This document shows positions 34,561-42,441 of a stretch of DNA of 54,640 nt, one piece after another. Each line of letters begins with the position of its first letter. The first letter of the stretch is position 1. The stretch lies in contig JAHEKP010000007.1 of NCBI GenBank assembly GCA_024638285.1, positions 1 to 54,640 of the forward strand. The letters are read 5' to 3'. The position numbers were made by a program, and so were the translations under genes. This DNA comes from Cryomorphaceae bacterium. Its GTDB lineage: Bacteria > Bacteroidota > Bacteroidia > Flavobacteriales > Schleiferiaceae. The notes beneath the pieces were generated by a model that made no database searches, was not told the origin of the DNA, and worked only from the letters and a program-made list of their open reading frames with translations.

Positions 34561-35636
34561 AGCTAGTCTTTAAGATTTGGTGGTCGCAGATTCGAAAACG
34601 ATGGGTTGTATTGGGCGTTGCGTTGGTACTCTCTCTACTTACCTCCATACTGTTACATTTGCCAGGTGCCGCGCAACAGTATATTTACTTGCGATGGCAA
34701 GAAAGTGCTGCGCTAGTTGATGTTGTTATTGGGTATAAAGGTGCTCCTACCCAGATTGTGGCGAGTGCACTTTATCGGATGGAAAATCCTACGGGTAACC
34801 TCTCTAATGAGACTGCAGAATATTGGGGGAAACACCCTTTAGTTCAGGAAACGTGTGCTATCTCACTAGGAGATAATATAGGCGGTATACCCGTCGTAGG
34901 AGCCGATTCAAATTACTACCATTGGTTTGGTGTACGCTTTGTAGAAGGTACTCGACCTAAGAATGCAAACGAAATCGCTGTAAGTGAAGTACTCGCTACC
35001 CAATATAATTACACCCTTGGTGCAACCGTTCATACCGCACACGGCAGTGATTCAAGAGGTGAGGCACATGCGCACCATGATTTAGTGATCACAGGAATAT
35101 TTTCTGCCGAACGAACCGCCGATCAACAGTCGTACTTTGTTACAAACAAGGCTTATATGGGTATGCATAATACTGATAATAATGAGTTTACATCCTTGTT
35201 GGTGAAGTTGAAGTCTAAGTCAGGGCTTCTAATGCTCCCCGGAGTCATTTCAAAGCGCATAAATGAGCAAGGAGCCTTTCCAGTATTCATCTTTGCGCAA
35301 CTACAAAAACAATGGCAACCCATTTTTGACCGGGCAGCGTTTTATGGTAGGTGGATATCTACTTTTGTAGCCCTACTTTTTATTGCGTTTCTCTATTTTA
35401 TTGGGATGACCGAACGTTCTACAGTGGAGCTTCTTCGTATTAAAGGTATTCAGAAGGCGCGCATTTTTACAGCGACCTATGGTCTGTACTTATTTGCAGG
35501 ATTCGTGGGTTTATTAATGGGTATTCTAGTATTCAATATTTTCAGCTTACCGCTGCCTGTTTTACGAGCGGCCATAGGTTTAGTACCACTGGTATTAGCT
35601 GCAGGTTTACTGTTTATAAAACTCCAAAAGAAATGA
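34557..35636 (+). CDS. FtsX/MacB-like ABC permease with a His-rich periplasmic loop
   Basis: This 359-residue protein has an N-terminal transmembrane helix (about 17-37), a large periplasmic domain, and three C-terminal helices, the FtsX layout with four membrane segments. The periplasmic domain contains HTAHGSDSRGEAHAHHDL (about 161-178), a His-rich stretch that could bind a metal ion. Related permeases in DUF3299-linked transporters carry His residues at a similar place. It is coupled by ATGA overlaps to the ATPase before it and the secreted CFFCG protein after it. Confidence 0.87.
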   Translation: MKLVFKIWWSQIRKRWVVLGVALVLSLLTSILLHLPGAAQQYIYLRWQESAALVDVVIGYKGAPTQIVASALYRMENPTGNLSNETAEYWGKHPLVQETCAISLGDNIGGIPVVGADSNYYHWFGVRFVEGTRPKNANEIAVSEVLATQYNYTLGATVHTAHGSDSRGEAHAHHDLVITGIFSAERTADQQSYFVTNKAYMGMHNTDNNEFTSLLVKLKSKSGLLMLPGVISKRINEQGAFPVFIFAQLQKQWQPIFDRAAFYGRWISTFVALLFIAFLYFIGMTERSTVELLRIKGIQKARIFTATYGLYLFAGFVGLLMGILVFNIFSLPLPVLRAAIGLVPLVLAAGLLFIKLQKK

Positions 35637-36049
35637 AAAATTTGCTGCTTACACTGGTACTAAGCTCATTCACGCTGCCCGTATTGGCGCAGAAGGTCGT
35701 TCCATGGGAACTCTTAGCCGTCCCTTACAGTACAACACCAGACGGTCTTTACTCCCCTCAATTTCCTTCGTATTTAGATCCTTATGAATTACACGAAGTG
35801 GTCCTACAAGGGTATCTTGTGCCTGTTGATGTAGAAGGAAGTCAATATGCGCTGAGTCGCTATGCCTTTTCAAGCTGCTTTTTTTGCGGTAATGCTGAAC
35901 CCAATACAGTCGTTGAATTGGTCTTTAAAGAGCGTCCTGATGCACTGATCACCGACCAATTCGTTGTCGTCAAAGGCCTTCTTGTTTTCAATAAGAAAGA
36001 TCCTTACCGATTGTTCTTTATTCTTAAAAACGTTGAATTTGCGGGATGA
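35633..36049 (+). CDS. Secreted CFFCG-motif protein, first of two paralogues (DUF3299-like)
   Basis: This 138-residue protein has a signal peptide (MKNLLLTLVLSSFTLPVLAQ), then a small beta-rich domain with QGYLVPVD, QYALS, FSSCFFCG and VVVKGLLVF. The CxxC pair (CFFC) is well placed to bind a metal or take part in thiol chemistry. The pattern resembles DUF3299 proteins, which accompany FtsX-type ABC transporters in other bacteria; this assignment is by pattern, not search. It overlaps both neighbours by 4 bp and is paralogous to the next gene. Confidence 0.72.
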   Translation: MKNLLLTLVLSSFTLPVLAQKVVPWELLAVPYSTTPDGLYSPQFPSYLDPYELHEVVLQGYLVPVDVEGSQYALSRYAFSSCFFCGNAEPNTVVELVFKERPDALITDQFVVVKGLLVFNKKDPYRLFFILKNVEFAG

Positions 36050-36465
36050 AAAGTCTAACCCTACTCTTATCCATTTGCCTATGGGCTCCAAGCTTCGCTC
36101 AAGAGCGTTTGACCTGGAATACCTTTGAGCGATTAACCTTTGAGGAAGTTTTTGAACCCACCACCGCTAGTTGGGTTCAAGTGCCTGTTTGGACTGAAGA
36201 GCTAATGAAATGGGACGGGAAATATGTGAAAATCACAGGGTATGTAATAGCGCTAGATGCCGTGAATGCTCAATACGCATTAAGTGCTTTTCCTTTCTCT
36301 AGCTGCTTCTTTTGTGGAGCTGCAGGTCCCGAGAGTGTGTTAGAAGTGGATTTAAAAAAGGAAGTACAATACCTAACGGATGATGTCATTACATTTAAAG
36401 GGATTCTACAGTTAAATGCGGATCCGTTAAAATTCCCGCTCACCCTTCAAAAAGCTGAGGAATGA
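36046..36465 (+). CDS. Secreted CFFCG-motif protein, second paralogue (DUF3299-like)
   Basis: This 139-residue protein has a signal peptide (MKSLTLLLSICLWAPSFAQ) and shares with the preceding protein the landmarks ITGYVIALD, QYALS, PFSSCFFCG, a Glu-Val strand and TFKGILQL in the same order and spacing. Outside these landmarks the two have diverged strongly, so the duplication is old, and both copies keep the two cysteines. It overlaps the hydrolase gene by 4 bp (ATGA). Confidence 0.72.
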   Translation: MKSLTLLLSICLWAPSFAQERLTWNTFERLTFEEVFEPTTASWVQVPVWTEELMKWDGKYVKITGYVIALDAVNAQYALSAFPFSSCFFCGAAGPESVLEVDLKKEVQYLTDDVITFKGILQLNADPLKFPLTLQKAEE

Positions 36466-37463
36466 ATGTATTAAAACGAATACTATTGAGCGTCATAAGC
36501 TTGCTTTTGCTATGTATGGCATTTTATTTTTCTGGCCCCACCTCGACTCCACCACACTACGATTTGTCATTCCCTGCGGTGCACACACCTTTGGAGGAAA
36601 TCAACGACAGTTTAGTTCATTTTGACCGCCAATTGAATGTAGAACCGTGTGCTTTGAGTTCTGTTGTTTGGCACGACAGTGTAATCGAAACTGAATACGT
36701 CTTATTGTATTTACACGGATTTAGCGCAACCCAACACGAAGGCGATTCGGTTCGCTTTTGGATTGCTGAAAAACTTAAGGCCAATGCCTATTACCCTAGA
36801 ATTGCAGGTCACGGTTTACAAGAGGAGGATTCAGTTAGATACGCAACCTACACCGCAACCGCTGCTTGGGAGAAAGCGAAGAAAGACTTCGCATTAGCTA
36901 CTGCGTTAGGAAAGAATGTCATTATCATGTCTTGTAGTACAGGTGCCCCTTTAGCCCTCAAATTGGCTGCAACATATCCAGATAAAGTGCACGCATTGGT
37001 GAATTACAGTCCCAACATTAGACTGCACGATCCTCTAGCAGCCTTGGTGAATGGTCCATGGGGTTTGGAGTTACTTAAAAGTTCCTCAGGTCAAGAGTAT
37101 CGTGAACTAGCCCCGCGTGAAGACGGTGTACTTGAGGATTGTAAACACCGCTCTTACTGCTGGGAAAGTGTTGTTCAAATGCAGTGGCTATTGGAATCGA
37201 CCATGTTAGAATCCACATTTAAGGCCGTCACAGCGCCTTCATTGACGATGATGTGGAATGAATCGGTTGACGTTAGAGATAACGTAGTAAGCGTAGAACA
37301 TGCGCAGTGGATGCATGAAAATTTGAGCTCGCCAATCAAAGAATGGACCAATTGCGCATGCAAGGACCACGTAATCCATAACCATCAAACGAGCGCGGCA
37401 GCGGAGTACGTCTTTGAGACAACCTGGACCTTTTTAACGAATCTTTCTTCTCATGGTATTTGA
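36462..37463 (+). CDS. Membrane-anchored alpha/beta hydrolase
   Basis: This 333-residue protein has one N-terminal hydrophobic segment (KRILLSVISLLLLCMAFYF) that should anchor it in the inner membrane with the enzyme facing the periplasm. The alpha/beta-hydrolase core shows LLYLHGFSATQHEGDS (oxyanion region), the nucleophile elbow MSCSTGAP with the second Ser of SCS as the nucleophile, and a C-terminal HVIHNHQTS that likely contains the catalytic His. It resembles monoglyceride-lipase-like and carboxylesterase enzymes; the substrate is unknown. It overlaps the next gene by 11 bp. Confidence 0.82.
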   Translation: MNVLKRILLSVISLLLLCMAFYFSGPTSTPPHYDLSFPAVHTPLEEINDSLVHFDRQLNVEPCALSSVVWHDSVIETEYVLLYLHGFSATQHEGDSVRFWIAEKLKANAYYPRIAGHGLQEEDSVRYATYTATAAWEKAKKDFALATALGKNVIIMSCSTGAPLALKLAATYPDKVHALVNYSPNIRLHDPLAALVNGPWGLELLKSSSGQEYRELAPREDGVLEDCKHRSYCWESVVQMQWLLESTMLESTFKAVTAPSLTMMWNESVDVRDNVVSVEHAQWMHENLSSPIKEWTNCACKDHVIHNHQTSAAAEYVFETTWTFLTNLSSHGI

Positions 37464-38910
37464 GACGCCGCAATGGTTATGGGGTACTGCTTTTGCACTA
37501 TTCGTCCCCGTTATTCACTTACTAGGACGTAGAGCTGTCAAGCCCATCCTTATTCCTTCCTTAATGTGGCTGGAACAATTCAAAACACAGGATCGTAGGC
37601 GCAATACATTGAAGGAATGGTTGTTGGTTTTACTGCGCATGCTAGTGATAGCGTTGTTCTTCTTATCATTATCGGGGCCTAGAATCGCTCGTGCCATAAC
37701 GCCACTTCTTATTGATAATTCACCTGCTCTTTGGTCTCAAAGATCCTATTGGTTGCCTGAGGCAATTGAAGAATTGCCAAAAGGTACCTATGCGGTCCAT
37801 GTAAGGGGTGGAATTTCAATAGGAATACTGCGCTCGGATGAATTGGAAGATGCGCTCAAAGATTGGCCCGCCTCCACCGCTCCACTCCAACATCTTGATG
37901 AAGCCATTTTACTATCAACGGGATTTACTTCTATTCCAGAGGGAGCCGGCACGTACTATCTACCCGATCGAGCACTCCTATTTAATGGGACTATTGCCTT
38001 AATTAACGAGAACTCACGAGAACAATCTTTTACCATCACAAATGGACCTTATAATGGAGTTTGGGAAGTTCGGGATTCAAACCATCTCATTGTTCAGGAG
38101 TTTGATAGTATTGTGCATATTCCTTGGGGGACCATTGCAGCTGATGAATTGTTTCTGACTCATTCAGCAGATTCTATTCTAGAGGATAATCAGCAAAAAC
38201 TTCATAGGCCAAAGCGATTGCCTATCATTGTATTAAACGCCTCCGCTGTTCCAAGGCTTACTGTACTGCCTTTCGATGAACAGTTGACCTACACGAATTC
38301 TATAGAACTTCAACAATTGCCATCCTCGGCCATTATTCTTTTGAATGGATTTTCATTTATTCCAGAAGACCTTAAAAGGAACGGTGCTGTTCTTCTACGC
38401 ATCGCTGATGGAGAAAAAGAACGGCTGAAAGATATAACCTATCCAAATCTAGAAGACCCGTTTTTTAATGATTTCTTCATTGGCGCTTCAGAGCGAAACC
38501 GTTGGCCCAATCCAAATAAGTGGTCTGGAGTGAACTTAACGCATGTGCAACCCCTCTTACAGACAACGTCAGGTAAGGTATTAGCAGGCTATCAGAAGTT
38601 GGAAAATGGCACTATCATTTATGAACAAACATTTCCCATAGCTGATGAGGGGCATCCATACTACAAGGCACTATTGCAATGGGCGTCAAGCCTGCAATTG
38701 AATAAAGATTATACCGAACTTCTAAATTATGGTGATGACCAATATTTTGAAAATATAATGAGATTGGATTCCGCTAAGGTCCACTATTTTAATTGGTCTA
38801 ATACCACTTTGAAAGTGCGTAAATCGGTCCAATTTTGGACTGAAAGTAAAATAGCTTTGGCACTTGCATTGTTTTGCGCGCTAATTGCGCTTATTTTTGC
38901 TAAAATTTAA
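37453..38910 (+). CDS. BatA/aerotolerance-type N-terminal domain protein
   Basis: This 485-residue protein begins with the conserved BatA-domain pattern: FETPQWLWGTAFALFVPVIHL, RRAVKPILIPSLMWLE and RRNTLKEWLLVLLRMLVIAL, which form two membrane segments. A long extracytoplasmic region follows with no von Willebrand or other domain that I recognise, and the protein ends in a single transmembrane helix (ALALALFCALIALIFA). Similar proteins are common in Bacteroidota, often next to MoxR ATPases, but none is present here. Function unknown. It is followed 5 bp later by the dihydroorotase-like gene. Confidence 0.8.
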   Translation: MVFETPQWLWGTAFALFVPVIHLLGRRAVKPILIPSLMWLEQFKTQDRRRNTLKEWLLVLLRMLVIALFFLSLSGPRIARAITPLLIDNSPALWSQRSYWLPEAIEELPKGTYAVHVRGGISIGILRSDELEDALKDWPASTAPLQHLDEAILLSTGFTSIPEGAGTYYLPDRALLFNGTIALINENSREQSFTITNGPYNGVWEVRDSNHLIVQEFDSIVHIPWGTIAADELFLTHSADSILEDNQQKLHRPKRLPIIVLNASAVPRLTVLPFDEQLTYTNSIELQQLPSSAIILLNGFSFIPEDLKRNGAVLLRIADGEKERLKDITYPNLEDPFFNDFFIGASERNRWPNPNKWSGVNLTHVQPLLQTTSGKVLAGYQKLENGTIIYEQTFPIADEGHPYYKALLQWASSLQLNKDYTELLNYGDDQYFENIMRLDSAKVHYFNWSNTTLKVRKSVQFWTESKIALALALFCALIALIFAKI

Positions 38911-38915
38911 TCGAG

Positions 38916-40160
38916 ATGCAACTCCTCTTCAAAAATGCCTACGTAGTTGACGTTCAAAGTCCTTACCATTTACAAACCGTAGATATTTTAGTTGAAGGCA
39001 CTCAAATCACATCTATAGGAGACCTCACTTCGATCGACTGTCCTAGCATAGATTTAGCTGGCGCAACATTAACCACTGGCTTTGCAGAACTACACAGTGA
39101 TATGGGCGAGCCTGGCAACGAAGAATGTGAAACGTTACAGACAGGTGCAGCCGCTGCGGCATCGGGTGGTTTTACTGCTGTAGGTGTGGTGAGCAACGGA
39201 AGCCCAGGTATTGAAAATAAGACGGGCGTCGAATTCATTTTGAGTAAAGGCGAAAGTACTGCAGTAAACTTGGTCCCAATAGGCTCCGTAAGTAAGAGCA
39301 GCGCTGGTAAGGAAATGAGCGACATGTTCGACATGTACCAGCACGGTACCCCCTTGTTTTGCGATTATAAACACGGCATGCACAACGCTAATCTTTTAAA
39401 ATTGGCCCTCTTGTACACTAAACCATTTGGGCGAATCATGGTGCACCCGGAAGACTTAAATCTTGCAGCTAATGGTCAAGTCAACGAAGGTGTGACTTCA
39501 ACGTATGTTGGTTTAAAGGGAATTCCAGATATAGCAGAATCCGTTCAAATAGGCCGTGATTTGAAGTTATTAGAATATACAGAAGGCAGTATGCACATAG
39601 CAAGTGTTAGCACAGCCGAAGGTATAGATGCCATTCGAGAGGCTAAATCTAAAGGCTTGAATCTGACTTGCAGTGTGAACATACATCACTTGCTCTTTGA
39701 TGAAACTGCCGTTAGTACCTACGATACTAATTTCAAGGTAACTCCACCGCTTCGTACCGCTAAAGATCAACAAGCCCTATGGTCCGCAATCGAGGACGGC
39801 ACAATAGATTGTTTAGCCGTAGATCACTTACCTAAAGATATTGAGCAGAAAGCTTGTGAATTTGATAATGCCTCCTTTGGAATGGCTGGATTGGAAGGGG
39901 CTTTAGTACACCTATTAGATGCCGGAAAATTAGATTGGATAGTTTTGCAGCAAGTTTGCTCTACGAACCCGCGAGCATTACTAGGCCTTCCTGAATTAAA
40001 GATTATTGAAGGGGGAATAGCGGAATTTACCATCATCGATGAAAACGAATCTGACGTAACTGGTTTTGCATCGAAAGCATACAACAACCCGTTTAAAGGG
40101 ACAACAACGGAACATCGTGTTGTTGGAGTTTACGTTAACGGTCAATACCTAGGGAATTAA
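38916..40160 (+). CDS. pyrC: Dihydroorotase-like amidohydrolase with altered metal site
   Basis: This 414-residue protein has the overall dihydroorotase/AllB layout: N-terminal beta sandwich, TIM barrel with TGAAAAASGGFTAVGVV, VHPEDL, MHIASVSTAEG, and C-terminal NNPFKG. Metal-site residues are partly changed: the usual HVHxREPG is HSDMGEPG, so the second His is Asp and the substrate Arg is missing, and DHAPH near the C-terminus is DHLPK. One His, the later HPED and HIAS histidines and the final Asp remain. It may be an active variant typical of this phylum, or a non-catalytic partner for aspartate transcarbamoylase. It is the last gene of the operon, and its stop overlaps that of the convergent MBL gene (TTAA). 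Confidence 0.75.
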   Translation: MQLLFKNAYVVDVQSPYHLQTVDILVEGTQITSIGDLTSIDCPSIDLAGATLTTGFAELHSDMGEPGNEECETLQTGAAAAASGGFTAVGVVSNGSPGIENKTGVEFILSKGESTAVNLVPIGSVSKSSAGKEMSDMFDMYQHGTPLFCDYKHGMHNANLLKLALLYTKPFGRIMVHPEDLNLAANGQVNEGVTSTYVGLKGIPDIAESVQIGRDLKLLEYTEGSMHIASVSTAEGIDAIREAKSKGLNLTCSVNIHHLLFDETAVSTYDTNFKVTPPLRTAKDQQALWSAIEDGTIDCLAVDHLPKDIEQKACEFDNASFGMAGLEGALVHLLDAGKLDWIVLQQVCSTNPRALLGLPELKIIEGGIAEFTIIDENESDVTGFASKAYNNPFKGTTTEHRVVGVYVNGQYLGN

Positions 40161-40939
40161 TACTCCACCGATAGTCTGAGGCCATCGTAGCTCAGTTGCA
40201 TACTTTCCGGTAATTCACGCTCAACCTCTTCGTGTCTTCCCATGTAATGACTCATGTGAATGAAGTACGTTTGTGCTGCGTTTATTCGTTTGGCCCATGA
40301 AATTGCTTGTTCTAGATTAAAGTGACTGTGGTGCATTTTTCTATGCAAGGCATCCAGAATTAAATGTTTACATCCTTTTAAATGCTTCATAGCGTCTTCG
40401 GGTATATCATTAACATCCGTTATATACGCCATATCCCCTATTCTATATCCTAAGATGGGTAAGTTTCCATGGTTCACACCAATAGGCATGATTTCTATTC
40501 CGTTCACCTTAAAGGCTATTCCAGGTACAATCGTAGTTGTAGCAAAACGAGGCGCACCTGGATACGGCTGCGATTCAAAAGCATAATGAAATGCTTTTTT
40601 AATCCTATTCAAAACGCGTTCCTGCCCGTAGAGCGCCATTTCCTTATTTAGACGGAATATGATAGGACGAACATCATCTAATCCTGCAATGTGGTCCTGA
40701 TGTTCGTGAGTAAAGAGCACGGCATCTATATGGCTTAACTGCTCACGGAGCATTTGAGTGCGGAAATCAGGCCCCGTATCTATTTGTAATGAGACTTCAG
40801 GGAAATGTACGTGGATAGAGCTTCTTGTTCTTGTATCACGAGGATCTGGACTTGTGCAGACGCTGCATTCGCAACCTATGACAGGCACACCTTGCGACGT
40901 TCCGGACCCTAAAACTATCAATTCCCCTGTTTGGCTCAT
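40157..40939 (-). CDS. MBL-fold metallo-hydrolase (PhnP-like phosphodiesterase)
   Basis: From the chosen ATG this is a 260-residue protein; upstream in-frame starts would add 38 residues without family similarity. It begins GELIVLGSGTSQGVPVIGC with a CECSVC cysteine pair typical of PhnP-like proteins, followed by the metal motif THEHQDHIAGLDD (HxHxDH), VNHGNLPILGYRI, YITDVN, and ILDALHRKMHHSHF plus IHMSHYM. It probably hydrolyses a cyclic phosphodiester or similar substrate. It is convergent with the dihydroorotase-like gene and divergent from the 470-residue protein gene. Confidence 0.9.
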   Translation of the reverse strand: MSQTGELIVLGSGTSQGVPVIGCECSVCTSPDPRDTRTRSSIHVHFPEVSLQIDTGPDFRTQMLREQLSHIDAVLFTHEHQDHIAGLDDVRPIIFRLNKEMALYGQERVLNRIKKAFHYAFESQPYPGAPRFATTTIVPGIAFKVNGIEIMPIGVNHGNLPILGYRIGDMAYITDVNDIPEDAMKHLKGCKHLILDALHRKMHHSHFNLEQAISWAKRINAAQTYFIHMSHYMGRHEEVERELPESMQLSYDGLRLSVEY

Positions 40940-40990
40940 TCTTTGTAGGTTTTTAGCTCCATTTGATTCCGAGGGATGGAGACTAAATGT

Positions 40991-40998
40991 TACTTTTG
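40991..40998 (+). promoter_or_regulatory. -7 promoter box of the 470-residue protein gene
   Basis: TACTTTTG matches TAnnTTTG exactly and lies 29 nt before the ATG at 41028. A TTTG at 40962-40965 is 25 nt upstream, slightly too far for an ideal -33 element. Confidence 0.5.
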
Positions 40999-41027
40999 TT
41001 ACAGTGATTAACCTATCAGCTCTTCGC

Positions 41028-42440
41028 ATGAACGACCGCGTCATCTTAACCACCGCCCAAAAGGCCCTTAAAATTAATCTAAACTCAGAGATTTACGGCA
41101 CCTTCGCTGAAATTGGAGCCGGTCAAGAAACGGTACGAGAGTTTTTCAGAGCGGGTGCAGCTTCCGGTACAATTGCCAAAGCAATGAGTGCCTACGACAA
41201 GGCATTTTCAGACGATATTTACGGAATCGAAGAAGATAATAGGTACGTTACTGAAAGTAGATTGCGCAAGATGCTCAAGCATGAGTATAATCTCATCGAG
41301 AAACGCTTGGATCGAAATCTTCATCCAAACAAGACTTACTTTGCCTATGCAAATACGGTTGCAACCATAAACTTCACCAAGACGTTCAAAGGACACGGCT
41401 GGATGGGGATTCGTTTTCAAACAGATGCTTCCAAAGACACTAATGACATTAGTATTCACTTTAGACTTGGTGAAAATGAGGCGAAGCATCAGCAAGAAAC
41501 TGTGGGTCGCCTGGGAACAAACCTGATTTTTGGTGCATACAACTACTACGAAGACCCGAAGTTCTTCTTGTCGACCTTGTACGATAATATCGATAAAGAT
41601 GCTATCGAGATTGACTTAATCAATTTTTCAGGTCCAGATTTTGAATTGGTAGATAATCGATTGATGTCCCTTCAATTGATTAAAAATGGCTACACTGAGG
41701 CTGTGATTTTTGGTCCCGAAGGAAATAATCTTTTGCCCGCAGAATTGCTCTATAAGAAAAATATACTCGCTATGCGAGGTTCTTTCCGTCCAGTGACCCG
41801 AGTTAATATGGACATGATTAAACGCGGTTATGATTTATTCGCAAACGACAAGAAAGTCAATTCGGATCGGACGGTAGTTTTGTGGGAAATCACATTGAAC
41901 AACCTGCTGGCGGATGGCGAGCTGGATGAACAAGATTTTTTAGACCGTGCTGAAATACTTTGTAGTCTTGGCCAGACCGTTCTAATATCTAACTATCAGG
42001 AATACTATAAGCTGGTAGATTACTTTGGTCGTTTTTCTAAAAAGCGTCAAGGGTTAGTTATGGGCGTTAACAACCTAAGCGAATTGTTTGATGAAAAATA
42101 CTACCGTGACCTGCAAGGGGGGATTCTTGAAGCATTTGGAAGAATATTCTCTAAGGACCTGAAGATTCTAGTTTACCCTTTTCAGGAGAATGAAAACGCT
42201 AAAATCTTGAGAAAAGCGGATGCAGAAGTCCACCCGAGATTTAAACCAATCATTGACTATTTAAATTTCCACAATAGAATCATTGATATTGAGGATTTTG
42301 ATGAAGAAGTTAAAAATATCTTTTCGCGCGAAGTGTTGCGTAAAATACGTTGTGGTGAAGAAGGCTGGGAAAGTTGTTTACCGCAATACGTAGACCGTGT
42401 CATTAAGGAAAAACAACTCTTTGGTTACACACCGGAGTAA
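41028..42440 (+). CDS. Conserved protein of unknown function (470 residues)
   Basis: From ATG 41028 the protein starts MNDRVILTTAQKALKINLN. Longer in-frame translation back to 40758 is rejected because it is antisense to the MBL gene, crosses the promoter, and has no protein-like conservation. I recognise no catalytic motif. It has no signal peptide and one moderately hydrophobic stretch. Landmarks are FGAYNYYEDP, FFLSTLYDNIDKDAIEID, EGNNLLPAELLYKKNILA and VKNIFSREVLRKIRCGEEGWE. Homologues in this phylum are often given the names nicotinamide-nucleotide adenylyltransferase or TonB receptor, neither of which the sequence supports. It ends 1 bp from the convergent photolyase gene. Confidence 0.8.
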   Translation: MNDRVILTTAQKALKINLNSEIYGTFAEIGAGQETVREFFRAGAASGTIAKAMSAYDKAFSDDIYGIEEDNRYVTESRLRKMLKHEYNLIEKRLDRNLHPNKTYFAYANTVATINFTKTFKGHGWMGIRFQTDASKDTNDISIHFRLGENEAKHQQETVGRLGTNLIFGAYNYYEDPKFFLSTLYDNIDKDAIEIDLINFSGPDFELVDNRLMSLQLIKNGYTEAVIFGPEGNNLLPAELLYKKNILAMRGSFRPVTRVNMDMIKRGYDLFANDKKVNSDRTVVLWEITLNNLLADGELDEQDFLDRAEILCSLGQTVLISNYQEYYKLVDYFGRFSKKRQGLVMGVNNLSELFDEKYYRDLQGGILEAFGRIFSKDLKILVYPFQENENAKILRKADAEVHPRFKPIIDYLNFHNRIIDIEDFDEEVKNIFSREVLRKIRCGEEGWESCLPQYVDRVIKEKQLFGYTPE

Positions 42441-42441
42441 A

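Noticed and set aside
40758-41027. A 90-codon in-frame N-terminal extension of the 470-residue protein.
   Set aside because: It is antisense to the MBL hydrolase gene, contains the TACTTTTG promoter box and has no protein-like character; ATG 41028 is the natural start.
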